From Sphingobium sp. OAS761 (GTDB taxonomy: Bacteria; Pseudomonadota; Alphaproteobacteria; Sphingomonadales; Sphingomonadaceae): a DNA stretch of 64,000 bases. Within the stretch, counting starts at the first letter, position 1. Every line of letters starts with the position of its first letter. Of this stretch, positions 18,360-26,936 are shown piece after piece. Made by a program: the position numbers and the translations under genes. The stretch is from positions 122,384 to 186,383 of the forward strand of contig NZ_JALJVY010000011.1 in NCBI RefSeq assembly GCF_024168485.1, read 5' to 3'. The notes under the pieces are model-generated. The model did not search any database, had not been told where the DNA came from, and saw only the letters and a list, made by a program, of their open reading frames with translations.

Positions 18360-19943
18360 TCATGCGCTGAGGCGGTCTGGCAATGGGGCGTCGGCAGCGC
18401 GCGCGACAATTTGTCGACATGCATCGCCGGGCGTCACGTCTTCCAACCATTCGCGCAGCATATTGTCGATCCAGACCACCGCGCTGTAGAAGCCGCCTTC
18501 GAGGAGGCGCGCATCCATCCGGCTTTCCATCGATGCGAAATATTCTTCGGGGAAATACTGCAAGGCGTCCGCGAGGATAGTGACGAACATAAAGATGGCC
18601 GTCGAATATACCGACGCCTTATATTGGAAATGGAGCTCCTCCCTGCTGATGGGGGGGCAGCCCTGCCTGGCGCACTCCTCGATGAAAACGTCTATCACCC
18701 GGTTCACCAGGGAAATATGCTTTTCGGGCTCGGGCATCATCAACATGCCGCTGAGCGCCTGGGCGAGGCTTGCCTGACCCGCGCCGCCCCAGTCGAGCAG
18801 TCCCGCTTGAAGTTCGCCGGCATCATCCCGCCAGAACCACGCATTGTCGACGTTCAGATTGATATGGCAAAGTCCTGTATAATCGACGTCGGACAAGAGA
18901 TAGGCGAGCACCTTGTCCTTGTGTTCCAGTCCGAAGAGGACGTCCTCGCGCCATTTCTGCAGGAATGCGGGGCGTGTCACCTCGGGCGCGAAAAGCCGGG
19001 GAGCCACGCGTCCGATGAAATCGATCAGGCGATCAAGGCGCGGCTCTGGGTCGATGATCGGGTCAAAATCGCGTGCCGCCTTGGCGAAGGGAAAAATCTC
19101 CTCCAGATCATAGCCCAGATCACCCCGTTTATGGGCGGCAACCAGCCGGGCCAGATCGCGGGTGAGCACCTCATAATGCTCCTCGACGCAAGGGACTTCA
19201 TGATCATACCCCTTGCGGTAGGCCGGTTCGACTGAGCCGGCGCCGAAAGCGACCCGTTCCGTGATCAGAATATAGTTACCCGTGTAGACGCTATGGTCCC
19301 CAAAATAATAGCGGGTCAGACGGACGGGCAACTGCCGTTCCCGGGACAGCCGCGCCATTTCGATTTCGCCGTCCGACAGGCGCAGGAGCCCATATTTGTG
19401 GTGAACGTCCGCTGGCGGAAATTTCACGAACAGGTGGGTCTGGAGGCCCGGTTCGTCACGGGCATAGGATAATTCGAGCAACCCGTTCTCGGATGCTCCG
19501 CGGATGTCGAGCTTGTCGAGCGATACGATGCCGGTGACGTGATTATCGCCAGCCATGACGCCGGATGCCCGGAATGCCCTGGTCAGGAATTCCGGTCCTG
19601 CTTCACGCAATCCCGCCAGATCGATCGGGAATTCCAACCCGTAGTGATCGCCGGCGGAGATTTTCTGATGGCGCTGGAGGAACGTCTCATAGTCCAGGAT
19701 AGGCGTCGAAATTGCTGGTGCAGGGGCCAGGGTCTTGGCGTCGACCCAACCCGCGGGACTGGCGATCCGGACCCGCTCATTGCCCTTGTCGTCCACTGCC
19801 CGTTCCGCACAGACGACCCGGGTGCCTTTGGGCAAATGGTGAAGTTGTCGATCTTCGACTGCATCTCCCGTCATGACGGCTGCGCCTTGGGATGCGACAA
19901 TCTCACATCGCGTGCCGGGAGACAGAAGTATTTTGTCAATCAT
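18360..19943 (-). CDS. Kinase-like phosphotransferase with N-terminal SH3-like segment
   Basis: The middle and C-terminal parts resemble the aminoglycoside-phosphotransferase/ecdysteroid-kinase-like fold. A catalytic loop-like CHINLNVDNAWFW is followed 13 residues later by LLDWGG, the metal-binding Asp position. The loop has HINLNVDN in place of the usual HGDxxxxN, so phosphotransfer is probable but not certain. The first 70 residues (PKGTRVVCAERAVDDKGN, ASPAGWVDAKTL) look like a small beta-barrel of the SH3 type, an unusual addition. It has its own promoter region with a TACA-N8-TGTA site and shares that regulatory signature with the monooxygenase operons. A small-molecule alcohol or sugar on the catabolised compound is a plausible substrate (inference). 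Confidence 0.6.
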   Translation of the reverse strand: MIDKILLSPGTRCEIVASQGAAVMTGDAVEDRQLHHLPKGTRVVCAERAVDDKGNERVRIASPAGWVDAKTLAPAPAISTPILDYETFLQRHQKISAGDHYGLEFPIDLAGLREAGPEFLTRAFRASGVMAGDNHVTGIVSLDKLDIRGASENGLLELSYARDEPGLQTHLFVKFPPADVHHKYGLLRLSDGEIEMARLSRERQLPVRLTRYYFGDHSVYTGNYILITERVAFGAGSVEPAYRKGYDHEVPCVEEHYEVLTRDLARLVAAHKRGDLGYDLEEIFPFAKAARDFDPIIDPEPRLDRLIDFIGRVAPRLFAPEVTRPAFLQKWREDVLFGLEHKDKVLAYLLSDVDYTGLCHINLNVDNAWFWRDDAGELQAGLLDWGGAGQASLAQALSGMLMMPEPEKHISLVNRVIDVFIEECARQGCPPISREELHFQYKASVYSTAIFMFVTILADALQYFPEEYFASMESRMDARLLEGGFYSAVVWIDNMLREWLEDVTPGDACRQIVARAADAPLPDRLSA

Positions 19944-20009
19944 CGGCGGCGATCTCCCATATCTCAGGCCCGCGCCCTACCGACAGTTCCCCGGTGGGCG
20001 AAGCATTAT

Positions 20010-20025
20010 TACAGTCTGGTGTGTA
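20010..20025. promoter_or_regulatory. Operator site 1 (TACANTCNNNNGTGTA) ahead of the phosphotransferase
   Basis: TACA-GTCTGGTG-TGTA, 67 bases upstream of the phosphotransferase start. It matches the sites at 26175 and 35523 at both arms and at the T, C and G positions of the spacer. The other two sites sit next to paralogous TetR genes, so this one is probably bound by one or both of them. Confidence 0.6.
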
Positions 20026-20125
20026 TTTATATGACGCCAAAATCGATCCCGTGCAAGCCGCTAAAGGGTCGGTTTGACAAGCGGGGTGTCATGAGAGCCT
20101 CTTATTTGGTGGTCCCGCGCGCAGA

Positions 20126-21721
20126 TCAGGACCGAACGAAGCCCTTGAAGTCGTTGCCGATCGCTTCCTCGTTCAATTGTGCGAACCGGGGAAAGCCACC
20201 AACGTAGATCATGAATCCGCCCCGCTTTCCCTCGATATTCTTGGCATTGTACCAGGAATCGGCAAGGCTGTGCAGGGTATTGCGCGACAACATGTCCACC
20301 TCCTCGGCCCACCATCCTTCCGCTTCTTCCGTGGTATCGATGCGCGAGTAACCGTCCCGTTCGAGCGAGGCGATGATATCGGCGACGAGATTCACCTGCC
20401 ATTCGCCGACCATGAGCATCTGCGCCTGCGCGCCTGGCGTGAGCGGTCCGTGGATCATCAGCAGATTGGGGAATCCCGCGACGACGAGACCCAGCCAGGC
20501 CGTTGGCCCATCCGCCCATTTGTCGGTCAGCTTGCGACCATCAATGCCCTCGATATCGATACGCGTCATTGCGCCCGTGATCGCATCGAAACCGGTCGCG
20601 GTGACGACGATGTCGAGGTCGTAATCCGCTTCCGTGGTGCGCAATCCGGTCTCGGTGAATTCGACGATGGGCGCTGACTTCGCATCGACCAGCGCCACAT
20701 TGTCGCGGTTGAACGTCTCGAAATAGCCATTGTCGATGCATAGACGCTTGGCGCCGATCGGGTAGGTCTTGGGACAAAGCAGATCGGCGGTGGCGGGGTC
20801 CTTCACGATCGACCGGATCTTGCCCCGTACGAATTCGCAGACGACATCGTTCGCTTCCTTGTTTGTCATGATGTCGCTGAACGTCAGGAGCAGCTGGAAC
20901 GCGCTTTGCGATGTCCAGGCTTCTTCGAGCAGTTGCTGGCGCTCCTCCTCGCTATATTCGCTGCATGCCACGCTGGACCGTTCGAGGAGCGAAACGCCGG
21001 GGCTTTGCAACATCTTCTGCCGCCGCTCGGGATAATTTTCCTTCCACTCGCGCTCATGCTCCGGGTCCATCGGCCGATTGCCCGACGGCATGCTGAAGGC
21101 AGGCGTGCGCTGGAAGATGGTGAGATGCTCCGCCTGCTCGGCAAGGAGCGGGGCCAACTGGATGCCGGTCGATCCCGTGCCGATCAGGCCGACGCGCTTT
21201 CCCGTCAGGTCGATGCCGTCAGTGGGCCATGCCGCGGTATGCAATATCTCGCCCTGGAAACGCTCGCGCCCGGGCCAAGGCGGTGAGTTGGGTGCCGACA
21301 GCGCGCCGGTCGCCGCCACGACATATTTGCAGACGACATGATCGCCCTTGACGGTGTGGACGTGCCAGCGGTTCGCCGTCTCGTCGAAACGCATCCGCTC
21401 GACCCCGTTGGAGAGCCGGATGCGGTCGCGCAGGGCGAAGCGATCCGCCACATGGTTGACGTACCGCTCCAGTTCGGGCTGGGCCGAGAACATTTCGGGC
21501 CAGCGCCATTCCTGCTGGAGATCATCGTCGAAGCTGTAGGAATATTCCATGCTGGGAATATCCACCCGCGCGCCGGGATAGCGGTTCCAATACCATGTGC
21601 CGCCGACGCCCGCCCCGGCTTCGAAGCAGATCACGTCGTGATCGCGGAGCTTATGCAGTGCATAGAGCCCGGAAAAACCAGCGCCGATTATGACGATGTC
21701 GGCCGTTTCGATGTCGCTCAT
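20126..21721 (-). CDS. Flavin-dependent Baeyer-Villiger monooxygenase (cyclohexanone-monooxygenase type)
   Basis: Inserts oxygen next to a ketone to form an ester or lactone, using FAD and NADPH. Two Rossmann motifs are present: IIGAGFSGLYAL at the N-terminus and GLIGTGSTGIQLAP in the middle. The BVMO fingerprint FxGxxxHTxxWP is intact as FQGEILHTAAWP (about residues 155-166). Length 531 is standard for this class, without the N-terminal extension seen in the other two copies nearby. The start overlaps the stop of the upstream MDR gene by four bases (ATGA), so it is the last gene of a five-gene operon that begins at 26121. Confidence 0.88.
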   Translation of the reverse strand: MSDIETADIVIIGAGFSGLYALHKLRDHDVICFEAGAGVGGTWYWNRYPGARVDIPSMEYSYSFDDDLQQEWRWPEMFSAQPELERYVNHVADRFALRDRIRLSNGVERMRFDETANRWHVHTVKGDHVVCKYVVAATGALSAPNSPPWPGRERFQGEILHTAAWPTDGIDLTGKRVGLIGTGSTGIQLAPLLAEQAEHLTIFQRTPAFSMPSGNRPMDPEHEREWKENYPERRQKMLQSPGVSLLERSSVACSEYSEEERQQLLEEAWTSQSAFQLLLTFSDIMTNKEANDVVCEFVRGKIRSIVKDPATADLLCPKTYPIGAKRLCIDNGYFETFNRDNVALVDAKSAPIVEFTETGLRTTEADYDLDIVVTATGFDAITGAMTRIDIEGIDGRKLTDKWADGPTAWLGLVVAGFPNLLMIHGPLTPGAQAQMLMVGEWQVNLVADIIASLERDGYSRIDTTEEAEGWWAEEVDMLSRNTLHSLADSWYNAKNIEGKRGGFMIYVGGFPRFAQLNEEAIGNDFKGFVRS

Positions 21722-22860
21722 GATAGTCCATTCTCATTGATGGTGAGGGTGGCGGCTTCGCCGACCCTGACGATCAGCTTGCCCCCGGCATTGCGGCCGC
21801 TAAGGCAATCTGCAAGGGCCTGGGGCGCTTGTTCGATACCGTCGTAGATCGTCGTCTGGTAGGTCAGCGCACCAGCCCGCAGCAGGCGCGATATGTCCGC
21901 CCGGAAATCCGGATATTCGTCCTCATGATCCAGCACGACGAAGCCCTGAATGCGCAGCCGCTTGGCCAGGATCATGCCGGTCGGCAACGTGCTCGATTCG
22001 GTTCCGCCATATTCCGCCGCCATGCCGCAGACAATGAGCCGGCCGAAGGGCTTCAGGCGATCATAGACGGGGCGCTGCGCGAGCCCGCCGACATTGTCGA
22101 AATAGATGTCGACCCCTTCGGGGGCGAACCGATCGAGCGCGGATCCGATGTCCTGCGACAGCCGGTCAATACAACCGTCCGCACCCAGCGTCTCGGTGAC
22201 GAACGCGCATTTGTCCTCGCCGCTGGCGATGCCGATGACCGTCAGTCCCTCCGCCTTGGCCATCTGCACGACCAGCATCCCGACCGCGCCGGCAGCCGCC
22301 GAAACGACGATCGTCTCGCCCGGTTTGGCGTCGCAATATCTGCGATAGCCGATCCAGCCGGTGAAGGCCGAGCGACCGACGGCGGCAAGATCGGCTTCGA
22401 GCGGCAGTTCGGCGGGATCGAGGCGAAGCGAAAAGTCGCCGTCGACCGCCTCATATTCCTGCCAATGCACGCCGCCGAAAATATAGTCCCTCTCGGCGAA
22501 ACCGGGATGGCGGGAGCGCACCACCTGTCCGACCGTTCCACCCGAATAGGGCGACGTTGGCGGGATGATGCCCGACTGCATGCGATCGCCCACCTGAATG
22601 CGCCAAAGCTGCGCCGCGTCCTTCTCCGTCGCGCGCGCGCGCCCGGTTTTCGCATCCCCGGCGACATCCGGCTGCAAGGCCGCATAGGGCAGGAGTGGCC
22701 GGACCCCGGGCGCGATGCCGATATAGAGTGTCCGCACAAGGACCTGTCCATCCGTGATATCGGGCACGGCTTCATCCGCGAGCGCGAAGTCGTCGGGCGA
22801 CAGGACGGGGCCGATGGGGCGGGCTATGCGCCAGGTCAGATTCCGCATGGCTTCGAGCAT
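21718..22860 (-). CDS. NADPH-dependent MDR-family enone reductase/dehydrogenase
   Basis: Medium-chain dehydrogenase/reductase of the zinc-free leukotriene-B4-dehydrogenase/CurA-like group, which reduces the double bond of an alpha,beta-unsaturated ketone. The cofactor motif VVSAAAGAVGMLVVQMAK is the AAGAVG signature of this group, and IYFDNVGG follows. Length 380 is a little above the usual 340 because of a longer N-terminal domain. It overlaps the BVMO gene by four bases and lies seven bases after the VOC gene, so all three are cotranscribed. An enone reductase beside a ketone monooxygenase fits ring degradation of a steroid- or terpenoid-like ketone (inference). Confidence 0.82.
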   Translation of the reverse strand: MLEAMRNLTWRIARPIGPVLSPDDFALADEAVPDITDGQVLVRTLYIGIAPGVRPLLPYAALQPDVAGDAKTGRARATEKDAAQLWRIQVGDRMQSGIIPPTSPYSGGTVGQVVRSRHPGFAERDYIFGGVHWQEYEAVDGDFSLRLDPAELPLEADLAAVGRSAFTGWIGYRRYCDAKPGETIVVSAAAGAVGMLVVQMAKAEGLTVIGIASGEDKCAFVTETLGADGCIDRLSQDIGSALDRFAPEGVDIYFDNVGGLAQRPVYDRLKPFGRLIVCGMAAEYGGTESSTLPTGMILAKRLRIQGFVVLDHEDEYPDFRADISRLLRAGALTYQTTIYDGIEQAPQALADCLSGRNAGGKLIVRVGEAATLTINENGLS

Positions 22861-22867
22861 TGTCCTG

Positions 22868-23257
22868 TCAGCCGACCTTCATCAACTCGATGCTGTGCCC
22901 CTCCGGATCGGCGGCGTAGGCCATGCGCATCTTGTGCTCGGTTATGTCGAATGCCGGGACCGTGGTCTTGCCGCCGGCGCGCCCGATCGCCGCCAGCGTC
23001 TCATCGACATCGTCGACCATGACGGCGACGATCGATTCCCCGACGGAGGGCGCGGGACGATTGGGATAGCTGATCAGGACGATCTGCGGCGGCGCGCCCG
23101 CGCCCGCAGAAAAGAAGTTTTCCACGAAGGCGTGGTCGCCTTCGCCCTCTTCGATCCGCATCGCCGCCGTGAGGCCCAGCGCTTGCGTGTAGAATGGGGT
23201 GAGAGCGTCGCTATCGCTGACGACGACCTTGGCATAGGCAAATGCAGTGACGGGCAT
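22868..23257 (-). CDS. VOC-superfamily (glyoxalase-like) protein
   Basis: A 129-residue single VOC unit: AKVVVSDSDALTPFYTQALG at the start and AYAADPEGHSIELMKVG at the end, the paired beta-alpha-beta pattern of glyoxalase/dioxygenase/isomerase folds. The Glu of SIELM and an N-terminal side ligand could bind a metal. AGAAGG precedes the ATG. It is in the operon between an SDR and the MDR gene. A second VOC gene at 27792 has the same context, so the family probably has a real role in the pathway; the reaction is not identifiable. Confidence 0.8.
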   Translation of the reverse strand: MPVTAFAYAKVVVSDSDALTPFYTQALGLTAAMRIEEGEGDHAFVENFFSAGAGAPPQIVLISYPNRPAPSVGESIVAVMVDDVDETLAAIGRAGGKTTVPAFDITEHKMRMAYAADPEGHSIELMKVG

Positions 23258-23307
23258 GGGATCAACCTTCTCTTCAAGTCAGCGGGATAGGGCAGGGCAG
23301 CGGTCGT

Positions 23308-24114
23308 TTATTCAGGAACGATGCCGTTCTCGCGAAAAAATTCCGGCGCGTTGATGACGTGCGGCCCCGCATGGGCTGGCGCATCAGGGTGGCCGGAAAG
23401 CCAGACGACGGTGCGCGCGGTTTCGCGCGGATCATAGGGGGTCAGGCCGAAGCCGATCTTGTCCGCTTCATCGCCCAGCACGGCGCGCAATGTGTCCGTC
23501 ATGGTGAATTGCGGTTCGATCAGGAAGGCGGAGATGCCGTCCTTGCCATGTTCGAAATTGAGATAATCGGGGATCTTGTTCAACGCGGCCTTTGGCGCAT
23601 TGTAGAATAGGCCGCTGCTTCCGACCGTGGGCTGGACGGAGGACAGGGCGGACATGAAAATCATGCGTCCGCCGCCCTGCAGCAGCATGATGTCGAGCGC
23701 CTTCTGGCTAAGATAGAATTGGTTGAGGAAGTTGCCGAGCGTGCTGCGTTCTGCCTCGTCGATCGAGATTTCGGCGATTTTCTGCCTTACCGCCGGGCCC
23801 TGATAGATGCCGTTGTTCACCAGCACGTCGAGCCGGCCGAAGCGTTCGGTCGTAGCCGCGAGCGCGGCATCGATGGAGTCGCGGTCGAGCAGGTCGAGCC
23901 GCACGCCCAGCGCTACGCCGCCCGCCGCGACGATGCGCGCGACGGTCTCCTCGACACTGCCCGGCACGGGGCCACCCATGCCGTCGTGCCGACCTTCACC
24001 GGCCGCCATCGTTCGGCCGGTGACGACCACGGCAAAGCCCGCTTCGCCAAGCGCTTCGGCAATGACCTTGCCGATGCCGCGGGTGGCGCCCGTGACGAGC
24101 GCCACCCGCTGCAT
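23308..24114 (-). CDS. Short-chain dehydrogenase/reductase
   Basis: Classical SDR fold: cofactor motif TGATRGIG at the N-terminus, LVNNG in place of NNAG, and active-site FYNAPKAALNK (YxxxK). The ATG at 24114 is chosen because GGGAGGGG lies five bases upstream; an in-frame ATG at 24132 has no such site. About 268 residues. The C-terminal region (PYDPRETARTVVWLSGHP) resembles SDRs that act on bulky lipids. It follows the monooxygenase at 24139 by 24 bases in the same operon, suggesting oxidation of an alcohol to the ketone that the BVMO uses. Confidence 0.85.
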   Translation of the reverse strand: MQRVALVTGATRGIGKVIAEALGEAGFAVVVTGRTMAAGEGRHDGMGGPVPGSVEETVARIVAAGGVALGVRLDLLDRDSIDAALAATTERFGRLDVLVNNGIYQGPAVRQKIAEISIDEAERSTLGNFLNQFYLSQKALDIMLLQGGGRMIFMSALSSVQPTVGSSGLFYNAPKAALNKIPDYLNFEHGKDGISAFLIEPQFTMTDTLRAVLGDEADKIGFGLTPYDPRETARTVVWLSGHPDAPAHAGPHVINAPEFFRENGIVPE

Positions 24115-24138
24115 GCTGTCCCCTCCCGACATGCCCGA

Positions 24139-26121
24139 TCAGATCTCAAGCATTTCGGGTTCGCGTTCCTGTTCGGGCGTGGCGTCGGGTCGTTTCGTCA
24201 CCTGATAGTCAGCCATTTCCGGCTGCCGCAGCTTATGCCAGATGACCGAATTATGGTATGGGATAGCCAGGACCACCTTGCCGCTGGGATGGCGGTAATA
24301 GCCATGCGCGGTGCCCTTGTTGACCCAGGCGGTCTGCGCGAGCCGCCGGTCAGCCTCCTCGACGAAACGGTCCGCAGCCGCCTGCGTCACCTCGAAGGTT
24401 GCGAGCTGCTCATCGACCATCGTTTGCAGCAGTTCGATGACATAATGGATATGCTGCTCGCCCAGCACCGCATGGTTCGCCACCAGATTGCTGTAGGGGC
24501 CTGCCGGCAGGACGAAATTGGGCAGGCCCGGCACCATCATGCCCCAATAGGTGAAAGGCGCGGGGTCGAAGATGTCGCGCAGCGTCTTGCCGTCGCGTCC
24601 CTTGATCTCGAACTGCGTGCCCCAATACATATTATAGCCGGTCGCCAGCACGACGATGTCGCACTCGATGCGCTGGCCATCCGCCAGAATGACCGCGCTT
24701 TCGTCGAATGAGGCGAGCGCCCCCTTCACCAGATCGACGTTCGGCTTCTTGATGGTGTCGTAGAAGCTGCAATCGAGGATCGGCCGCTTGGCGAAGACCG
24801 GGTAGTCGGGAGTCAGCAACTTGACCATGTCCGGATCGTCGGGGAACTGCTGCTGGATATGATTACGGCACATGTCGCGTATGCCATCATTCAGTGGCGC
24901 GATGCCGCCAGTCTTCTCCCGATGCTCGGGATCGATCATGATCATGCCGCGCATATCGGTCATCTGGCTGGCCAGCGTCTGCATTCGCTTCCACTGCGCG
25001 ACGAAGGGGATGTTCTCCATCGCGATGATTTCCAGCGGATCGATGCCGGCGCGGGCGTTGGCGTTGGGGATCAGATATTCCGGCTGACGCATGACGATCG
25101 CCAGTTCCGAGACCTGGTCGGCCACGGCGGCGGCAACCTGCACCCCGCTGCATGCCGCGCCCACCAGCACGACTTTCTTGCCCGCCAGGTCGAGATCATC
25201 GTCCCACTGAGCGGTGTGGATGATGCGGCCGCCAAAGGCGTCCATATTCCCGACATCGGGATATTTGGGGCCGTTATTTGGGCCGGTCGCCATGATGAGG
25301 ACATTGCCCTCATAAGTCACTTCCTGACCGTCGCGCGTTGCTTTCAGCGTCCATGTCGAACGGTCTTCGTCCCATTCCGCACCGGCAACCCGGGTGTTGA
25401 AATCGACCCGGTCGCGCACACCATATTTGTCGACCACCTTGTTGAGATAGGTCAGGAACTCCGGCCCGTTTGCGTAGTAGCGTGTCCAGGAGGAGTTGGG
25501 CTCGAAGGAATAGGAATAGATGCGGCTTTCGGTATCGACCGCTGCGCCCGGATAGGTGTTGACCAGCCAGGTGCCGCCGACATCCGAATTGGCTTCCACG
25601 ATCTGATAGGGAAAACCCGCCTGCTGCAATTTGATGGCGGCGTTTATGCCGACCATGCCCGCGCCGACGATCAGCACCTTGAAATCGGCCGGGGGCAGCC
25701 TTTCGGGCGTGCGTATGCGGGTGTCTGTGGTAAATCCCGCATGTTGATAAGCGGGTTCGACGGACATGTCGGGCAGATCGCTGCCGATCACGAGCTTGAC
25801 CAGTTCCCGGAACAGGGGCCGGTCGAGCTTGGGAAGCACCGGCTCGCGGTCGCGTCCTACTTCGGCGGCGAGGCGCGTCCGCAGTTCCTGTGCGACACTC
25901 TGATCGGTGTCCTCAAGAGCCTCTTCGCCATCGATAGCTCTGAAGGCGGATTTATGCGTGGCATGTGTCCCTTCCAGGGCCGGCCCATAGCGATGCAGCA
26001 GCGTACGGTCGCCGGTGATCTGGATCAGCGCCGCGAGAGCGACCGCAGGGTCCAGTATCGCGATCGCCGCTTCGACATCCGGGCTTGCCGACATCCGGCC
26101 AAGTGGTTCCACATCCGCCAT
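24139..26121 (-). CDS. BVMO with N-terminal extension (hydroxyacetophenone-monooxygenase type)
   Basis: FAD/NADPH monooxygenase of 660 residues. About 140 residues precede the FAD motif IVGAGMVGINAAIKL, as in 4-hydroxyacetophenone monooxygenase, and the second Rossmann motif is VLVGAACSGVQVA. The BVMO fingerprint appears as FGGRIIHTAQWDDD (about residue 296 on), with Asp where the consensus has Pro. It is the first gene of a five-gene minus-strand operon and is divergent from the TetR gene at 26257, with a TACA-N8-TGTA operator 54 bases upstream of its start. It is clearly paralogous to the copy at 33479-35473. The ketone substrate is unknown. Confidence 0.87.
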   Translation of the reverse strand: MADVEPLGRMSASPDVEAAIAILDPAVALAALIQITGDRTLLHRYGPALEGTHATHKSAFRAIDGEEALEDTDQSVAQELRTRLAAEVGRDREPVLPKLDRPLFRELVKLVIGSDLPDMSVEPAYQHAGFTTDTRIRTPERLPPADFKVLIVGAGMVGINAAIKLQQAGFPYQIVEANSDVGGTWLVNTYPGAAVDTESRIYSYSFEPNSSWTRYYANGPEFLTYLNKVVDKYGVRDRVDFNTRVAGAEWDEDRSTWTLKATRDGQEVTYEGNVLIMATGPNNGPKYPDVGNMDAFGGRIIHTAQWDDDLDLAGKKVVLVGAACSGVQVAAAVADQVSELAIVMRQPEYLIPNANARAGIDPLEIIAMENIPFVAQWKRMQTLASQMTDMRGMIMIDPEHREKTGGIAPLNDGIRDMCRNHIQQQFPDDPDMVKLLTPDYPVFAKRPILDCSFYDTIKKPNVDLVKGALASFDESAVILADGQRIECDIVVLATGYNMYWGTQFEIKGRDGKTLRDIFDPAPFTYWGMMVPGLPNFVLPAGPYSNLVANHAVLGEQHIHYVIELLQTMVDEQLATFEVTQAAADRFVEEADRRLAQTAWVNKGTAHGYYRHPSGKVVLAIPYHNSVIWHKLRQPEMADYQVTKRPDATPEQEREPEMLEI

Positions 26122-26174
26122 GCCTCATCTTCTCCCGCCAGGGCCGAGGACTCGCTCCCGACCCGTTTGTTAAA

Positions 26175-26190
26175 TACAATCTTTGGTGTA
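26175..26190. promoter_or_regulatory. Operator site 2 (TACANTCNNNNGTGTA) in a divergent BVMO/TetR gap
   Basis: TACA-ATCTTTGG-TGTA, midway between the monooxygenase start (26121) and the TetR start (26257). It has the same arms and the same spacer T, C and G as sites 1 and 3. Confidence 0.68.
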
Positions 26191-26229
26191 TATAGACGCG
26201 GCGCCCGGTCAAGGGCTTTAATAAGACGC

Positions 26230-26244
26230 GGTGTATAATTACGC
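26230..26244. promoter_or_regulatory. Second half-site just ahead of the TetR start
   Basis: GGTGTATAATTACGC here repeats GGTGTATATAGACGC at 26185-26199 (pattern GGTGTATANNNACGC), 45 bases apart in the same orientation. It carries only the right arm of the operator and lies 13 bases before the TetR ATG, where binding would give autorepression. Confidence 0.4.
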
Positions 26245-26256
26245 AAAGGCGGATGG

Positions 26257-26880
26257 ATGCAGATATTGGATATCGGAAGGGGAAGGCCGACTGCAGATGT
26301 CTCGCGCCAGAAGGCGGCGGGGATCCTGATCGCCGCCCGCGAAGCCTTTTGCCGCTGGGGCTATCGCCCGGTCACGATGCGCCAGATCGCTGAAGCAGCC
26401 CAGGTGTCGACGCGGACGCTGTACAATCAATATAAGGACAAGTTCAGCCTGTTCGAGGCGTGTCTCGAATTTGGCTCCTCTGCCTTTCCGGTGCTCGAAG
26501 ACCATCCATCCGGGGATGTGGGATTGGTGCTGCGCGGCTTCGCGATCGCGCTGGTTAAGGTACTGTCCGGGGAAACGAGCCAGAGCCTGGGCATGCTCGT
26601 CTATCGCGAGGGCGCTGAATTTCCCGAATTGATCAGGGCGTCGGAACGCAATCAGCAGGAATATCTCGTCCGGCCGCTCGCCGCTTTTCTTCTTCGCCAT
26701 GGGCTGGCCGAGGATGACGGCGAACAGCGCGCCAAAATCCTGCTCGCGATGATGCTGTCCGGCTGGCATCGCCGGGTAAGCTTCCGCCTGCCCACCCCCA
26801 GCGACGAGGAGCAGGAGGCGTATGCCGCGCTCGTTGTCCGGCTGTTCCTGGAAGGGGCCGCTTCCAGGAAAGACCGTTAG
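26257..26880 (+). CDS. TetR-family regulator (paralogue 1)
   Basis: A 207-residue regulator with a TetR helix-turn-helix: TMRQIAEAAQVSTRTLYNQY (about residues 40-60), then KDKFSLFEACLEFG. Its DNA-binding region is close to that of the TetR at 35589 (IAEKANISSRTLYNYY, ALFEACLEF), and both genes lie next to the same palindrome, so they probably read the same operator. The effector is unknown but should relate to the monooxygenase substrate. A downstream SDR gene follows after 56 bases on the same strand. Confidence 0.9.
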   Translation: MQILDIGRGRPTADVSRQKAAGILIAAREAFCRWGYRPVTMRQIAEAAQVSTRTLYNQYKDKFSLFEACLEFGSSAFPVLEDHPSGDVGLVLRGFAIALVKVLSGETSQSLGMLVYREGAEFPELIRASERNQQEYLVRPLAAFLLRHGLAEDDGEQRAKILLAMMLSGWHRRVSFRLPTPSDEEQEAYAALVVRLFLEGAASRKDR

Positions 26881-26936
26881 CACCGCGACGCTGCATCCGC
26901 CGCGGCCGACCAAGATCACATCATAAGGAGAGAGAC

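Noticed and set aside
17682..19235. 517-codon plus-strand frame across GH43-CBM32 and the phosphotransferase
   Set aside because: It spans two genes of opposite strand and has no recognisable domain.
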